A stretch of 5,413 bases of DNA from Chlamydiota bacterium. Lineage in GTDB: Bacteria; Chlamydiota; Chlamydiia; Chlamydiales; Criblamydiaceae. Positions 1 to 4,690 of this stretch are shown here, piece by piece (position 1 is the stretch's first letter; each line of letters opens with the position of its first letter). The DNA is taken from positions 1-5,413 of the forward strand of contig JAJFMC010000354.1 of assembly GCA_021772365.1 (NCBI GenBank). The letters run 5' to 3'. The notes under the pieces are model-generated. The model saw only the letters and a list, made by a program, of their open reading frames with translations. It was not told the origin of the DNA and did no database searches. The position numbers and the translations under genes were made by a program.

Positions 1-43
1 AACAGATTTATTCCCAAGGAATTTAAGAGTGAATACGGAACAA

Positions 44-62
44 GGATTTTTCATAAAAATCC
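44..62. repeat. Small AT-rich perfect hairpin
   Basis: GGATTTTT at 44-51 and AAAAATCC at 55-62 form an 8-bp perfect stem with a 3-base CAT loop. It has little GC and no flanking T-run, so it is a weak terminator candidate and may be chance in AT-rich DNA. Confidence 0.35.
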
Positions 63-111
63 ATTGCTTCATATTAGCTTACAGTATGAATTGTTTATAT
101 GGGATGATACA

Positions 112-224
112 CAGCTAAAACTTTTTTGAGCACGCCATCTATTTCCTGTAACTCCTTGGAAAAGACGGAGTCTTTCCCTGCGTCGCTACAGTCGTATCTG
201 ACGTGCTCAAAGAAGTTTTAGCTG
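112..224. repeat. Long imperfect inverted repeat, 23-bp arms
   Basis: The left arm (112-134, beginning CAGCTAAAACTT) and the right arm (202-224, ending AAGTTTTAGCTG) are reverse complements at 22 of 23 positions. The single exception is T124 opposite G212, which would be a U-G wobble in RNA. The 67-base interior holds a smaller bulged stem: GGAAAAGAC, then GGA, then GTCTTTCC. There is no T-run beyond either arm, so it does not look like a standard intrinsic terminator. It could be a degenerate MITE or insertion-sequence remnant, a structured RNA, or a bidirectional transcription barrier downstream of the exonuclease gene. The inverted repeat is seen directly; its function is unknown. Confidence 0.8.
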
Positions 225-228
225 CGGT

Positions 229-283
229 TTGGGGTGGCAATCGGGGTCAGGGCACCAGACATTAAAAGACAATTTTAAATTTA
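229..283. repeat. REP-like repeat fragment (tentative)
   Basis: The segment reads GGCAATCGGGGTCAGGGCAC at 236-255 and continues into an AT-rich part with a 6-bp stem (TTAAAA 262-267, TTTTAA 273-278). The minus strand contains CCCTGACCCCGATTGCC. From memory, similar GGGGTCAGG / CCCTGACCCC blocks recur near REP-associated (Y1/IS200-like) transposases in environmental bacteria. No transposase is present in this window, so this is a tentative resemblance only. A short plus-strand open frame from 229 to 453 overlaps it and is not considered real. Confidence 0.3.
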
Positions 284-385
284 CTCAAAGCGAAGTCACG
301 GAGACACGGGAAGGTGTTCGTAGCCAACCATGCGTTGTTTTCAAGAACGAGCCCGAAAAAAGCCCAAATATTTTTGCAATTCGCT

Positions 386-1144
386 CTATATATCCAGGTC
401 TGCAAATGGATTGCTTGACTGTTCGAATAGGTTCCCTTGCTTGCGTTTATTGATCTCAGAACGAATGGAAAATAAGAGGTCCTGATCGAAGTCTTTATTC
501 GCAGCCCAACGAAGGTACTGGACGGGGATATCGCGGAATGGCCTACCCTTGTGCTTACCTAGAGGCATTTTTTTAAGAAGAATAGGTTTTGACAAAGCTT
601 TGAAAATAGCTGCTATATTGCGGAATTTATTGGACAGGTGTTTGAAGACCTCGATATTGACACGTACATCATTCATCGCTCGATGGTGTCCTTCTGATTC
701 GACATTGAAATGAATTCCAAGACGTTCTAAAGCATTCGACGGGCTATTACCGTAAAGTCTTGCGAGTCGCAACGTGTCAATTACTTGGTTATTAGAGATC
801 GTACAAGGAATGTTATGACGTTTTGCTTCAGCAGTAAGAATGTCGATATCATATTGTACTCCGTGCCCAATAATAATATCCCTGCCGATCATTTTTAGGA
901 CGTGGGGTAACACTTCTTGTATCAAGGGCTGTCCTTCAACCATTTCCTGTGCGATGTGGTGAATTTCAATAGAGCTTTGAGGAATTTCACATTTTGGATC
1001 TACGAGAGATTCGTACTCCTCAATCACCTGACCAAATGTAAAAGTTGCGACAGCGACCTCAATAACAAGGTCTTTTTGGGTATCCAAACCTGTTGTTTCA
1101 CAGTCTACACAAACAAACTTCTCATACTCTAAACTTCTAGCCAT
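386..1144 (-). CDS. dnaQ: DnaQ-family 3'-5' exonuclease with C-terminal DUF3820-like domain
   Basis: This is a DEDD-superfamily 3'-5' exonuclease of 252 residues. Residues about 9-172 form the exonuclease fold. Exo I is VDCETTGL with D14 and E16, Exo II is GHGVQYD with D99, and Exo III is HRAMND with H154 and D159, the DEDDh arrangement of DNA polymerase III epsilon. Residues about 194-235 (LGKHKGRPFRDIP...YLRWA) look like a DUF3820 domain, which is absent from the classical E. coli epsilon subunit. The role could be polymerase proofreading or a separate repair or RNA/DNA-trimming nuclease, so the symbol is only by family. The ATG lies 2 bases after the ysxC stop, with a GAGG-like site inside the end of ysxC, implying co-transcription and coupled translation. 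From memory, chlamydial genomes encode a similar protein next to tsaE. Confidence 0.93.
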   Translation of the reverse strand: MARSLEYEKFVCVDCETTGLDTQKDLVIEVAVATFTFGQVIEEYESLVDPKCEIPQSSIEIHHIAQEMVEGQPLIQEVLPHVLKMIGRDIIIGHGVQYDIDILTAEAKRHNIPCTISNNQVIDTLRLARLYGNSPSNALERLGIHFNVESEGHHRAMNDVRVNIEVFKHLSNKFRNIAAIFKALSKPILLKKMPLGKHKGRPFRDIPVQYLRWAANKDFDQDLLFSIRSEINKRKQGNLFEQSSNPFADLDI

Positions 1145-1146
1145 CT

Positions 1147-1764
1147 CTATTCATCCTCACCATGCATAGCGTCATTAATCATGGATATAAGTTCCTTTCT
1201 CCCGACGTTCTTCGTTGCCGAATAGTGTACATGATATAGATTCTCAACATTGAAGGCTTGTAAGATTTTTTCCGTCTGTGCTTTTATTTGGTTTTTTTTC
1301 ACTTTATCCACTTTCGTGATGACTAATATCACAGCTATTTCCGACTGCAATAGCCATTCAACCATCTGAAAGTCATCCGCATTAGGCATGCGTCGGATAT
1401 CAAAGAGAAAAAGAACGATTTTCAGTAATTCACGTCCATTTAGGTAGGCCTGAACCATAGGGCCCCATTTTCTTCGAACAGACTGGGGTACATTGGCATA
1501 GCCATATCCCGGTAAATCGACAAGGGCGAGATCGTCATCAACGGTAAAATAGTTGAGGGCCTGGGTTTTACCTGGAGTCGAAGACGTTTTCACCAACCCT
1601 TTACGCTGAAACAGGTGGTTCAACAATGTCGATTTCCCAACATTCGAACGTCCAGCCACCGCGATTTCCGACATTTGCTGCTCTTTAAGCCCTAATAAAT
1701 GGGGATAATCCTTGGGTTGAAGAGCTGTTTTAATGAACTTGGCATTTTTAAATAAATATTTCAC
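1147..1764 (-). CDS. ysxC: Ribosome biogenesis GTPase YsxC/EngB (YihA)
   Basis: A 205-residue GTPase of the TrmE-Era-EngA-YihA-Septin group. In known bacteria this family acts in late assembly of the 50S ribosomal subunit in the cytoplasm. All G motifs are visible: G1 GRSNVGKST (38-46), G2 around T63 in SSTPGKTQ, G3 DLPGYGYA (83-90), G4 TKVD (150-153) and G5 SATK (182-185). The length matches the usual 190-210 residues. The start is GTG at 1762-1764: an in-frame TGA lies nine codons upstream, and the next in-frame ATG (residue 31) would cut off the N-terminal strand. No good Shine-Dalgarno sequence precedes it. A promoter at 1799-1827 fits a leader of about 28 bases. It is the first gene of a probable two-gene unit with the downstream exonuclease. 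Confidence 0.97.
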   Translation of the reverse strand: MKYLFKNAKFIKTALQPKDYPHLLGLKEQQMSEIAVAGRSNVGKSTLLNHLFQRKGLVKTSSTPGKTQALNYFTVDDDLALVDLPGYGYANVPQSVRRKWGPMVQAYLNGRELLKIVLFLFDIRRMPNADDFQMVEWLLQSEIAVILVITKVDKVKKNQIKAQTEKILQAFNVENLYHVHYSATKNVGRKELISMINDAMHGEDE

Positions 1765-1798
1765 AATTAAGAACCAAAATTTACTGAATCAATGGATG

Positions 1799-1827
1799 AG
1801 TATAATAAAATAAAGAAAAAATGTAAA
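1799..1827 (-). promoter_or_regulatory. Sigma70/sigma66-type promoter for ysxC-dnaQ
   Basis: On the minus strand, TTTACA (1822-1827) and TATACT (1799-1804) are separated by exactly 17 bases. Each hexamer matches the consensus at 5 of 6 positions. The spacer is T-rich. Transcription would start near 1792, about 28 bases before the GTG of ysxC. This gives ysxC and the exonuclease gene a promoter independent of tsaE. It is predicted from sequence only. Confidence 0.65.
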
Positions 1828-1866
1828 CAGATCGTTTGAATGAACCAGGCCAAAGTTTAAGCTAAT

Positions 1867-1900
1867 GAGGGAATTGCAAAAATATTTATGCAATTCCCTC
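1867..1900 (-). terminator. 12-bp perfect hairpin at the end of tsaE
   Basis: GAGGGAATTGCA (1867-1878) pairs perfectly with TGCAATTCCCTC (1889-1900) around a 10-base AT-only loop. The arm ends on the first transcribed-strand base of the tsaE stop codon (1900-1902). It sits between tsaE and the ysxC promoter, the expected place for a terminator. The bases after the stem on the minus strand (CATTAGCTT) are not a good U-tract, so termination may be weak or the hairpin may instead protect the mRNA 3' end. Confidence 0.5.
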
Positions 1901-2322
1901 TAATATTTTATACTCACAGAACGGCTATTCTCACTAACGTGGGTAATCTCTACCTTTATGGCGTCTGGAGGTATCAAGTCTGCTATTTTTTCGGACCATT
2001 CAACGCAACAAATCCCTTCAGAAAACAAATACTCGTCGAAACCCATACTGAGAAATTCATCGGCATCACGAAGTCGATAGAGGTCAAAATGATATACCGT
2101 CTTATCACCGGTGTAGATATTTAAATAAGAAAAGGTTGGGCTATTAACAGACTCAGGAGAATAACCACCCACCCCTTCAATAATCCCCTTGACAAAAGTT
2201 GTTTTTCCGGCTCCGAGGCCACCAAAAAAACAGACTATATCTCCTTCCTTGAGACCTTTCCCAAAAGAGACACTTAATTGATATGTCTCCTCAAGAGAAT
2301 TACAAACCTTGACTGTGTTCAT
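1900..2322 (-). CDS. tsaE: tRNA threonylcarbamoyladenosine biosynthesis ATPase TsaE (YjeE)
   Basis: TsaE is the P-loop ATPase that works with TsaB and TsaD to transfer threonylcarbamoyl to A37 of ANN-decoding tRNAs (t6A). The 140-residue protein shows the family in order: Walker A GGLGAGKTT (34-42), SPTF (61-64), HFDLYRL (78-84) and the VEWSEK block with E108-W109. Length is typical (about 135-160). The ATG at 2320-2322 is taken as the start; a TTG directly before it (2323-2325) would add one residue. The upstream gene's TAG ends at 2326, leaving only 3 bases between stop and ATG. No clear Shine-Dalgarno is visible, so translation is probably coupled to that gene. TsaB and TsaD are not in this window. 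Confidence 0.97.
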   Translation of the reverse strand: MNTVKVCNSLEETYQLSVSFGKGLKEGDIVCFFGGLGAGKTTFVKGIIEGVGGYSPESVNSPTFSYLNIYTGDKTVYHFDLYRLRDADEFLSMGFDEYLFSEGICCVEWSEKIADLIPPDAIKVEITHVSENSRSVSIKY

Positions 2323-2325
2323 CAA

Positions 2326-3051
2326 CTATGTGAGCCACTTCTGAACGTATGGGATAAATTCGTCATACTCAGCAAGAGCTTCGATAAATGCAGCAACCTT
2401 GTCCTCGACAAGCTGTGCCTGAATAAATTCGAGGAAACTGTTTTCAATTTCGAATTTATTCTGATTTTGCACTTCCAGTAAAGTCATAGAACGTAAGTAG
2501 TTTTCTTTGAAATCCTTGAGAACTGATGCTTGTGTACTGAAAATCTTCCCACTCATCGATGAAGAAAACACCTTTTTAGTGATAGGCTTCTTCGGTCTAT
2601 TTTTTTCCAAATAACTTTTGATCACTTCAGGGTCATCAGATACATAGAATCGCTTTACGCGAAGTCCACCGCAACGCTCTGTATTTTCTGGACATTTTGA
2701 TACCCAGTCATAAATCGCATCCTGTGGATTAGGGTGTGTGTTGTCACCGAACACCTTTCCTGAGAAAGGGCACATGTAGATTTTTTTAGTATTATCGTTG
2801 ACACTTTCATGACTGAAACTGATTTTTATCTCAGTTTCTCTCCAAATTTCCTCATCCTTCTGTATCTTAGAGAGGGCATCATCGTAACTAACATAGATAA
2901 TTTTCTTCTTAGGATATAGTACAGGTTGTAGGTTAAACTTATTTTGGATAAAGTAGAGATATGCATTAATAAGTTCTACGCTACTATTTTCAGAGAGGAA
3001 ATTTTTAAGTTTTTCCTTTAAACTTTCGGTAAGGGTGACCTCTTTAACCAT
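2326..3051 (-). CDS. Conserved protein of unknown function, CT538-like (DUF2709 candidate)
   Basis: A 241-residue soluble protein without signal peptide or membrane segment. Its position before tsaE and its length match what I recall of C. trachomatis CT538, the chlamydia-restricted DUF2709 family; this is from memory. The N-terminal part (1-80) is charged. The centre has three cysteines, C94 (in MCPFSGKVF), C120 and C127, which with H106 might bind metal. Residues 89-101 and 159-171 align without gaps as KK[IV][YF]xxxxSGK[VI]F, suggesting two copies of a small module; the second copy has lost its cysteine. The C-terminus (about 200-240) is acidic and probably helical. The ATG at 3051 is chosen because AGAGGT lies 4 bases upstream; extending to 3264 would overlap the divergent dehydrogenase and add low-complexity sequence. 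Likely co-transcribed with tsaE. No function can be assigned. Confidence 0.88.
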   Translation of the reverse strand: MVKEVTLTESLKEKLKNFLSENSSVELINAYLYFIQNKFNLQPVLYPKKKIIYVSYDDALSKIQKDEEIWRETEIKISFSHESVNDNTKKIYMCPFSGKVFGDNTHPNPQDAIYDWVSKCPENTERCGGLRVKRFYVSDDPEVIKSYLEKNRPKKPITKKVFSSSMSGKIFSTQASVLKDFKENYLRSMTLLEVQNQNKFEIENSFLEFIQAQLVEDKVAAFIEALAEYDEFIPYVQKWLT

Positions 3052-3055
3052 CGTG

Positions 3056-3061
3056 ACCTCT
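3056..3061 (-). promoter_or_regulatory. Ribosome binding site deciding the start of the unknown gene
   Basis: On the minus strand AGAGGT precedes the ATG at 3051 by 4 bases. It supports this start rather than one in the 5' extension of the open frame to 3264. Confidence 0.6.
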
Positions 3062-3069
3062 GGGGATAT

Positions 3070-3098
3070 ATTATAGACTAAATACTTAATTGACTGAG
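3070..3098 (-). promoter_or_regulatory. Candidate promoter for the unknown gene and tsaE
   Basis: A perfect TATAAT lies on the minus strand at 3070-3075. At 17-base spacing the upstream hexamer is CTCAGT, a poor -35. Transcription would start near 3063, giving a leader of about 12 bases that still contains the AGAGGT site. Weak -35 elements are tolerated in many bacteria, but this call is tentative. Confidence 0.4.
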
Positions 3099-3116
3099 CT
3101 AAATGATAGATATAAA
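3090..3116 (+). promoter_or_regulatory. Candidate promoter for leucine dehydrogenase
   Basis: TTGACT (3090-3095) and TATAAA (3111-3116) resemble -35 and -10 elements but are only 15 bases apart, shorter than the usual 16-18. The predicted start near 3123 lies just before an AAGGGGGA site. It overlaps the -35 region of the opposing candidate promoter, so the two could interfere. Confidence 0.4.
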
Positions 3117-3129
3117 CCACTTTATTATC

Positions 3130-3137
3130 AAGGGGGA
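3130..3137 (+). promoter_or_regulatory. Purine-rich ribosome binding site candidate upstream of ldh
   Basis: AAGGGGGA lies 5 bases before an ATG at 3143 that opens the dehydrogenase frame 17 codons upstream of the chosen start. A second site, AAGAGG (3182-3187), lies 6 bases before the ATG at 3194. Either could be used. Confidence 0.45.
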
Positions 3138-3193
3138 TTTTTATGGTTGATATTCCTATAGCAGACAATGACCGCATAACCAAGAGGTTTCCA

Positions 3194-4276
3194 ATGCTGA
3201 AAATACAAAAAATAGAAATTGAAGGATTTGAGGACGTCGTTGAAGGCATAGACGAAGAGACCAACCTACATTGTTATATCGCTGTTCACAGCACGAAATT
3301 AGGGCCCGCTTTAGGGGGAACCCGCATATATCCCTACAATAACCCCGAAGACGCTCTTGAGGATGTCACTCGCCTCGCCAAGGCCATGACCAAAAAATCA
3401 GCAATTGCCGAAGTGGGTCTCGGAGGAGGAAAAAGTGTGATTATTGCCGATCCACGAACACAAAAAAACACTTCTTTACTCCACTCATTTGCTGAAGTCA
3501 TCAACTATTTTCAGGGAAATTACATCTCCGCCGAAGATATCGGTTCAACGACACATGATATGGCGGTGATGCGTGAAGTATCTCCTTACATTTCGTGCTT
3601 AGCTACGAAGCAGAGTAGTGGCGATCCCAGCCGATTTACAGCATGGGGAGTATTTCGTGGAATTCAAGCGACGCTGAACAATTTGTATGGATCTCATTCT
3701 TTAAAGGGAAAAACTATTGCTATTCAAGGACTGGGACATGTTGGTAGTAAGCTTGCGGACTACCTCTTTTGGCATGGAGCAGATCTCATTGTTACTGATG
3801 TCGACCAAAAGAAGCTCGACCATTTCAAACACACTTACTCGGCAAAAATCGTGCCGCCAAACGAGATTTTCCGGGTAGAGTGCGATATTTTTGCACCCTG
3901 TGCGATGGGAGGGGTTATTAATCCCGAGACAATCGCCCATTTTAATTGTAAGGGGATAGCCGGTGCAGCGAATAATCAGCTCCTACATCGAAGTGACGGT
4001 GAGCTTCTTTTTGAAAAAGACATTCTTTACGCTCCGGATTTCATTATCAATGCCGGTGGGTTAATCAATGCCGCCATGGAATTTGAGCCTGGAGGCTATG
4101 ATCCTATTTTGTCTCGAAACAAAACCGACCATATTTATGACATTCTCACAAACGTATTCCAGATATCGGAGCGAGAAAACAAATCTACGAGTCAGGTAGC
4201 GGAAGAGATTGCTGATCACAATTTACAGCAAGCAGTCAGTAAACGGATAGAACCTATCGATTTTGCGGTATTTTAA
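3194..4276 (+). CDS. ldh: Leucine dehydrogenase (Glu/Leu/Phe/Val dehydrogenase family)
   Basis: NAD-dependent oxidative deamination of L-leucine (and usually valine and isoleucine) to the 2-oxoacid plus ammonium, or the reverse. Numbering from the ATG at 3194 (360 residues): GPALGGTR (37-44), the substrate-binding lysine in MTKKSA (K68), the catalytic lysine in GLGGGK (K80), AEDIGSTT (113-120), the nucleotide-binding GLGHVG (179-184), an acidic D202 at the end of the next strand favouring NAD, CDIFAPCAMGG (230-240) and NAGG (286-289). This start reproduces the remembered length of the Bacillus enzyme before its first shared motif and has AAGAGG 6 bases upstream. The alternative ATG at 3143 adds 17 residues and also has a good site. 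It is transcribed divergently from the tsaE block. Leucine is preferred over phenylalanine as substrate only by overall similarity. Confidence 0.95.
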   Translation: MLKIQKIEIEGFEDVVEGIDEETNLHCYIAVHSTKLGPALGGTRIYPYNNPEDALEDVTRLAKAMTKKSAIAEVGLGGGKSVIIADPRTQKNTSLLHSFAEVINYFQGNYISAEDIGSTTHDMAVMREVSPYISCLATKQSSGDPSRFTAWGVFRGIQATLNNLYGSHSLKGKTIAIQGLGHVGSKLADYLFWHGADLIVTDVDQKKLDHFKHTYSAKIVPPNEIFRVECDIFAPCAMGGVINPETIAHFNCKGIAGAANNQLLHRSDGELLFEKDILYAPDFIINAGGLINAAMEFEPGGYDPILSRNKTDHIYDILTNVFQISERENKSTSQVAEEIADHNLQQAVSKRIEPIDFAVF

Positions 4277-4343
4277 CGAGTAGGTTTGTGTAGGTAGCAG
4301 TTTGAGACGTAGCAGTCTACGAGGTGATGAGGTCCCGAATTTG

Positions 4344-4377
4344 GGGTAGGGTAGCTCGCAAGCTCGCTTCCTTACCC
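4344..4377. repeat. 8-bp stem hairpin in the intergenic palindrome cluster
   Basis: GGGTAGGG (4344-4351) pairs with CCTTACCC (4370-4377), with one G-U wobble. The loop holds the left copy of the 14-bp inverted repeat (4354-4367). It could form after ldh transcription but lacks a T-run. Confidence 0.5.
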
Positions 4378-4458
4378 ACAACACGGGCTTCGCCAATAGC
4401 TTTTTTGGCGAAGCCAGTGCTGTTAATGCTTCAAGGAGAAAATGGCGAGCTTGCGAGC
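4354..4458. repeat. Perfect 14-bp inverted repeat flanking a central hairpin
   Basis: GCTCGCAAGCTCGC (4354-4367) and GCGAGCTTGCGAGC (4445-4458) are exact reverse complements 77 bases apart. The hairpin at 4386-4415 lies between them, so the whole segment could fold as one long stem with a central hairpin, or as three separate hairpins. This architecture resembles dispersed palindromic elements of the REP/MITE kind; no transposase is present. Confidence 0.7.
4386..4415. repeat. Perfect 11-bp GC-rich hairpin
   Basis: GGCTTCGCCAA (4386-4396) pairs with TTGGCGAAGCC (4405-4415) around an 8-base loop ending in a T-run. It is the central palindrome of the cluster. On neither strand is the stem followed by T residues, so it is not an ordinary terminator. 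Confidence 0.75.
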
Positions 4459-4471
4459 CATTTCCTCCTTG
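4432..4471. repeat. 15-bp stem hairpin with one mismatch
   Basis: CAAGGAGAAAATGGC (4432-4446) pairs with GCCATTTCCTCCTTG (4457-4471), with one A-C mismatch (4439/4464), around a 10-base loop. It shares bases with the right copy of the 14-bp inverted repeat, so the two folds are mutually exclusive. Confidence 0.7.
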
Positions 4472-4520
4472 GAGTATTTGACCTCGCAAACATTTCACCT
4501 CCCACTGCGCTCTTTGTGTA

Positions 4521-4573
4521 CTCTGCGATCTCTGCGTTCAAAACACCTCGCAGACCACCAACACCTCGCAGAC
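4521..4573. repeat. Short-period direct repeats upstream of argS
   Basis: CTCTGCG occurs at 4521-4527 and 4530-4536 (period 9), preceded by related CACTGCGCTCTTTGTG. An exact 14-base repeat, AACACCTCGCAGAC, follows at 4542-4555 and 4560-4573 (period 18, twice 9). A related ACCTCGCA is at 4481-4488. The periodicity suggests a simple tandem array that has partly decayed. Confidence 0.65.
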
Positions 4574-4690
4574 TGCCACGCCTTGCACCTGTACAGGACA
4601 TAGAAATTGGAAGGATTGTGGGGATGGATTTTTAAAAGGATCACTGTTATTATTGGCCTCTAAAAATAATTAACCCCAGATGACTACTCG

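Larger units (their letters stand above)
1..385. other. Left-edge intergenic region without a convincing gene
   Basis: This stretch lies downstream of the minus-strand exonuclease gene. Two plus-strand frames are open from the window edge: frame 1 for 42 codons to a TGA at 127-129, and frame 2 to a TAA at about 116-118. A short minus-strand frame starting with ATG near 70 also runs off the edge. None has a recognisable motif, so the 3' end of a gene entering from the left is possible but not supported. What is visible is an AT-rich 8-bp hairpin (44-62), a long inverted repeat (112-224), a REP-like stretch (229-283) and a short CACGG repeat (297-309). No clear intrinsic terminator for the exonuclease gene was found here. 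Confidence 0.6.
4277..4690. other. Repeat-rich noncoding region between ldh and argS
   Basis: About 414 bases with no credible gene. The left part has a short direct repeat, GTAGCAGT at 4294-4301 and 4309-4316, and a 5-bp hairpin (4308-4321). The middle (4344-4471) is a set of nested inverted repeats. The right part (4521-4573) has short tandem motifs. Open frames on both strands here (plus 4324-4635, minus 4223-4498) consist of repeat translation and are not considered genes. The last 55 bases before argS are AT-rich and may hold its promoter, but no well-spaced pair of hexamers stands out. Confidence 0.75.

Noticed and set aside
1..129. Possible 3' end of a plus-strand gene entering from the left (42 codons)
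   Set aside because: A second frame is open over nearly the same stretch and no family is recognised, so there is no basis for calling a partial gene or transposase.
95..217. Minus-strand 40-codon stretch between two TAA codons across the inverted repeat, with protein-like composition
   Set aside because: There is no start codon and no recognisable motif; open length of this size is expected by chance.
349..384. Possible terminator for the exonuclease gene (GGGCTTTTTTCGGGCTC on the minus strand)
   Set aside because: The GGGCT copies are direct, not inverted, repeats; the only stem (GAGC with GCTC) is short and bulged.
229..453. Plus-strand open frame of 74 codons
   Set aside because: It overlaps the end of the exonuclease gene and consists of repeat-like intergenic sequence.
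3052..3264. 71-codon 5' extension of the unknown gene
   Set aside because: It overlaps the start of the divergent leucine dehydrogenase and the promoter region, is serine-rich low complexity, and the internal ATG at 3051 has a proper ribosome binding site.
4223..4498. Minus-strand open frame of 91 codons overlapping the 3' end of ldh
   Set aside because: It is the other-strand reading of the same palindromes and overlaps a confident gene.
4324..4635. Plus-strand open frame of 103 codons between ldh and argS
   Set aside because: It runs entirely through inverted and direct repeats, has low-complexity proline/arginine content, no recognisable domain and an opposing frame across the same repeats.
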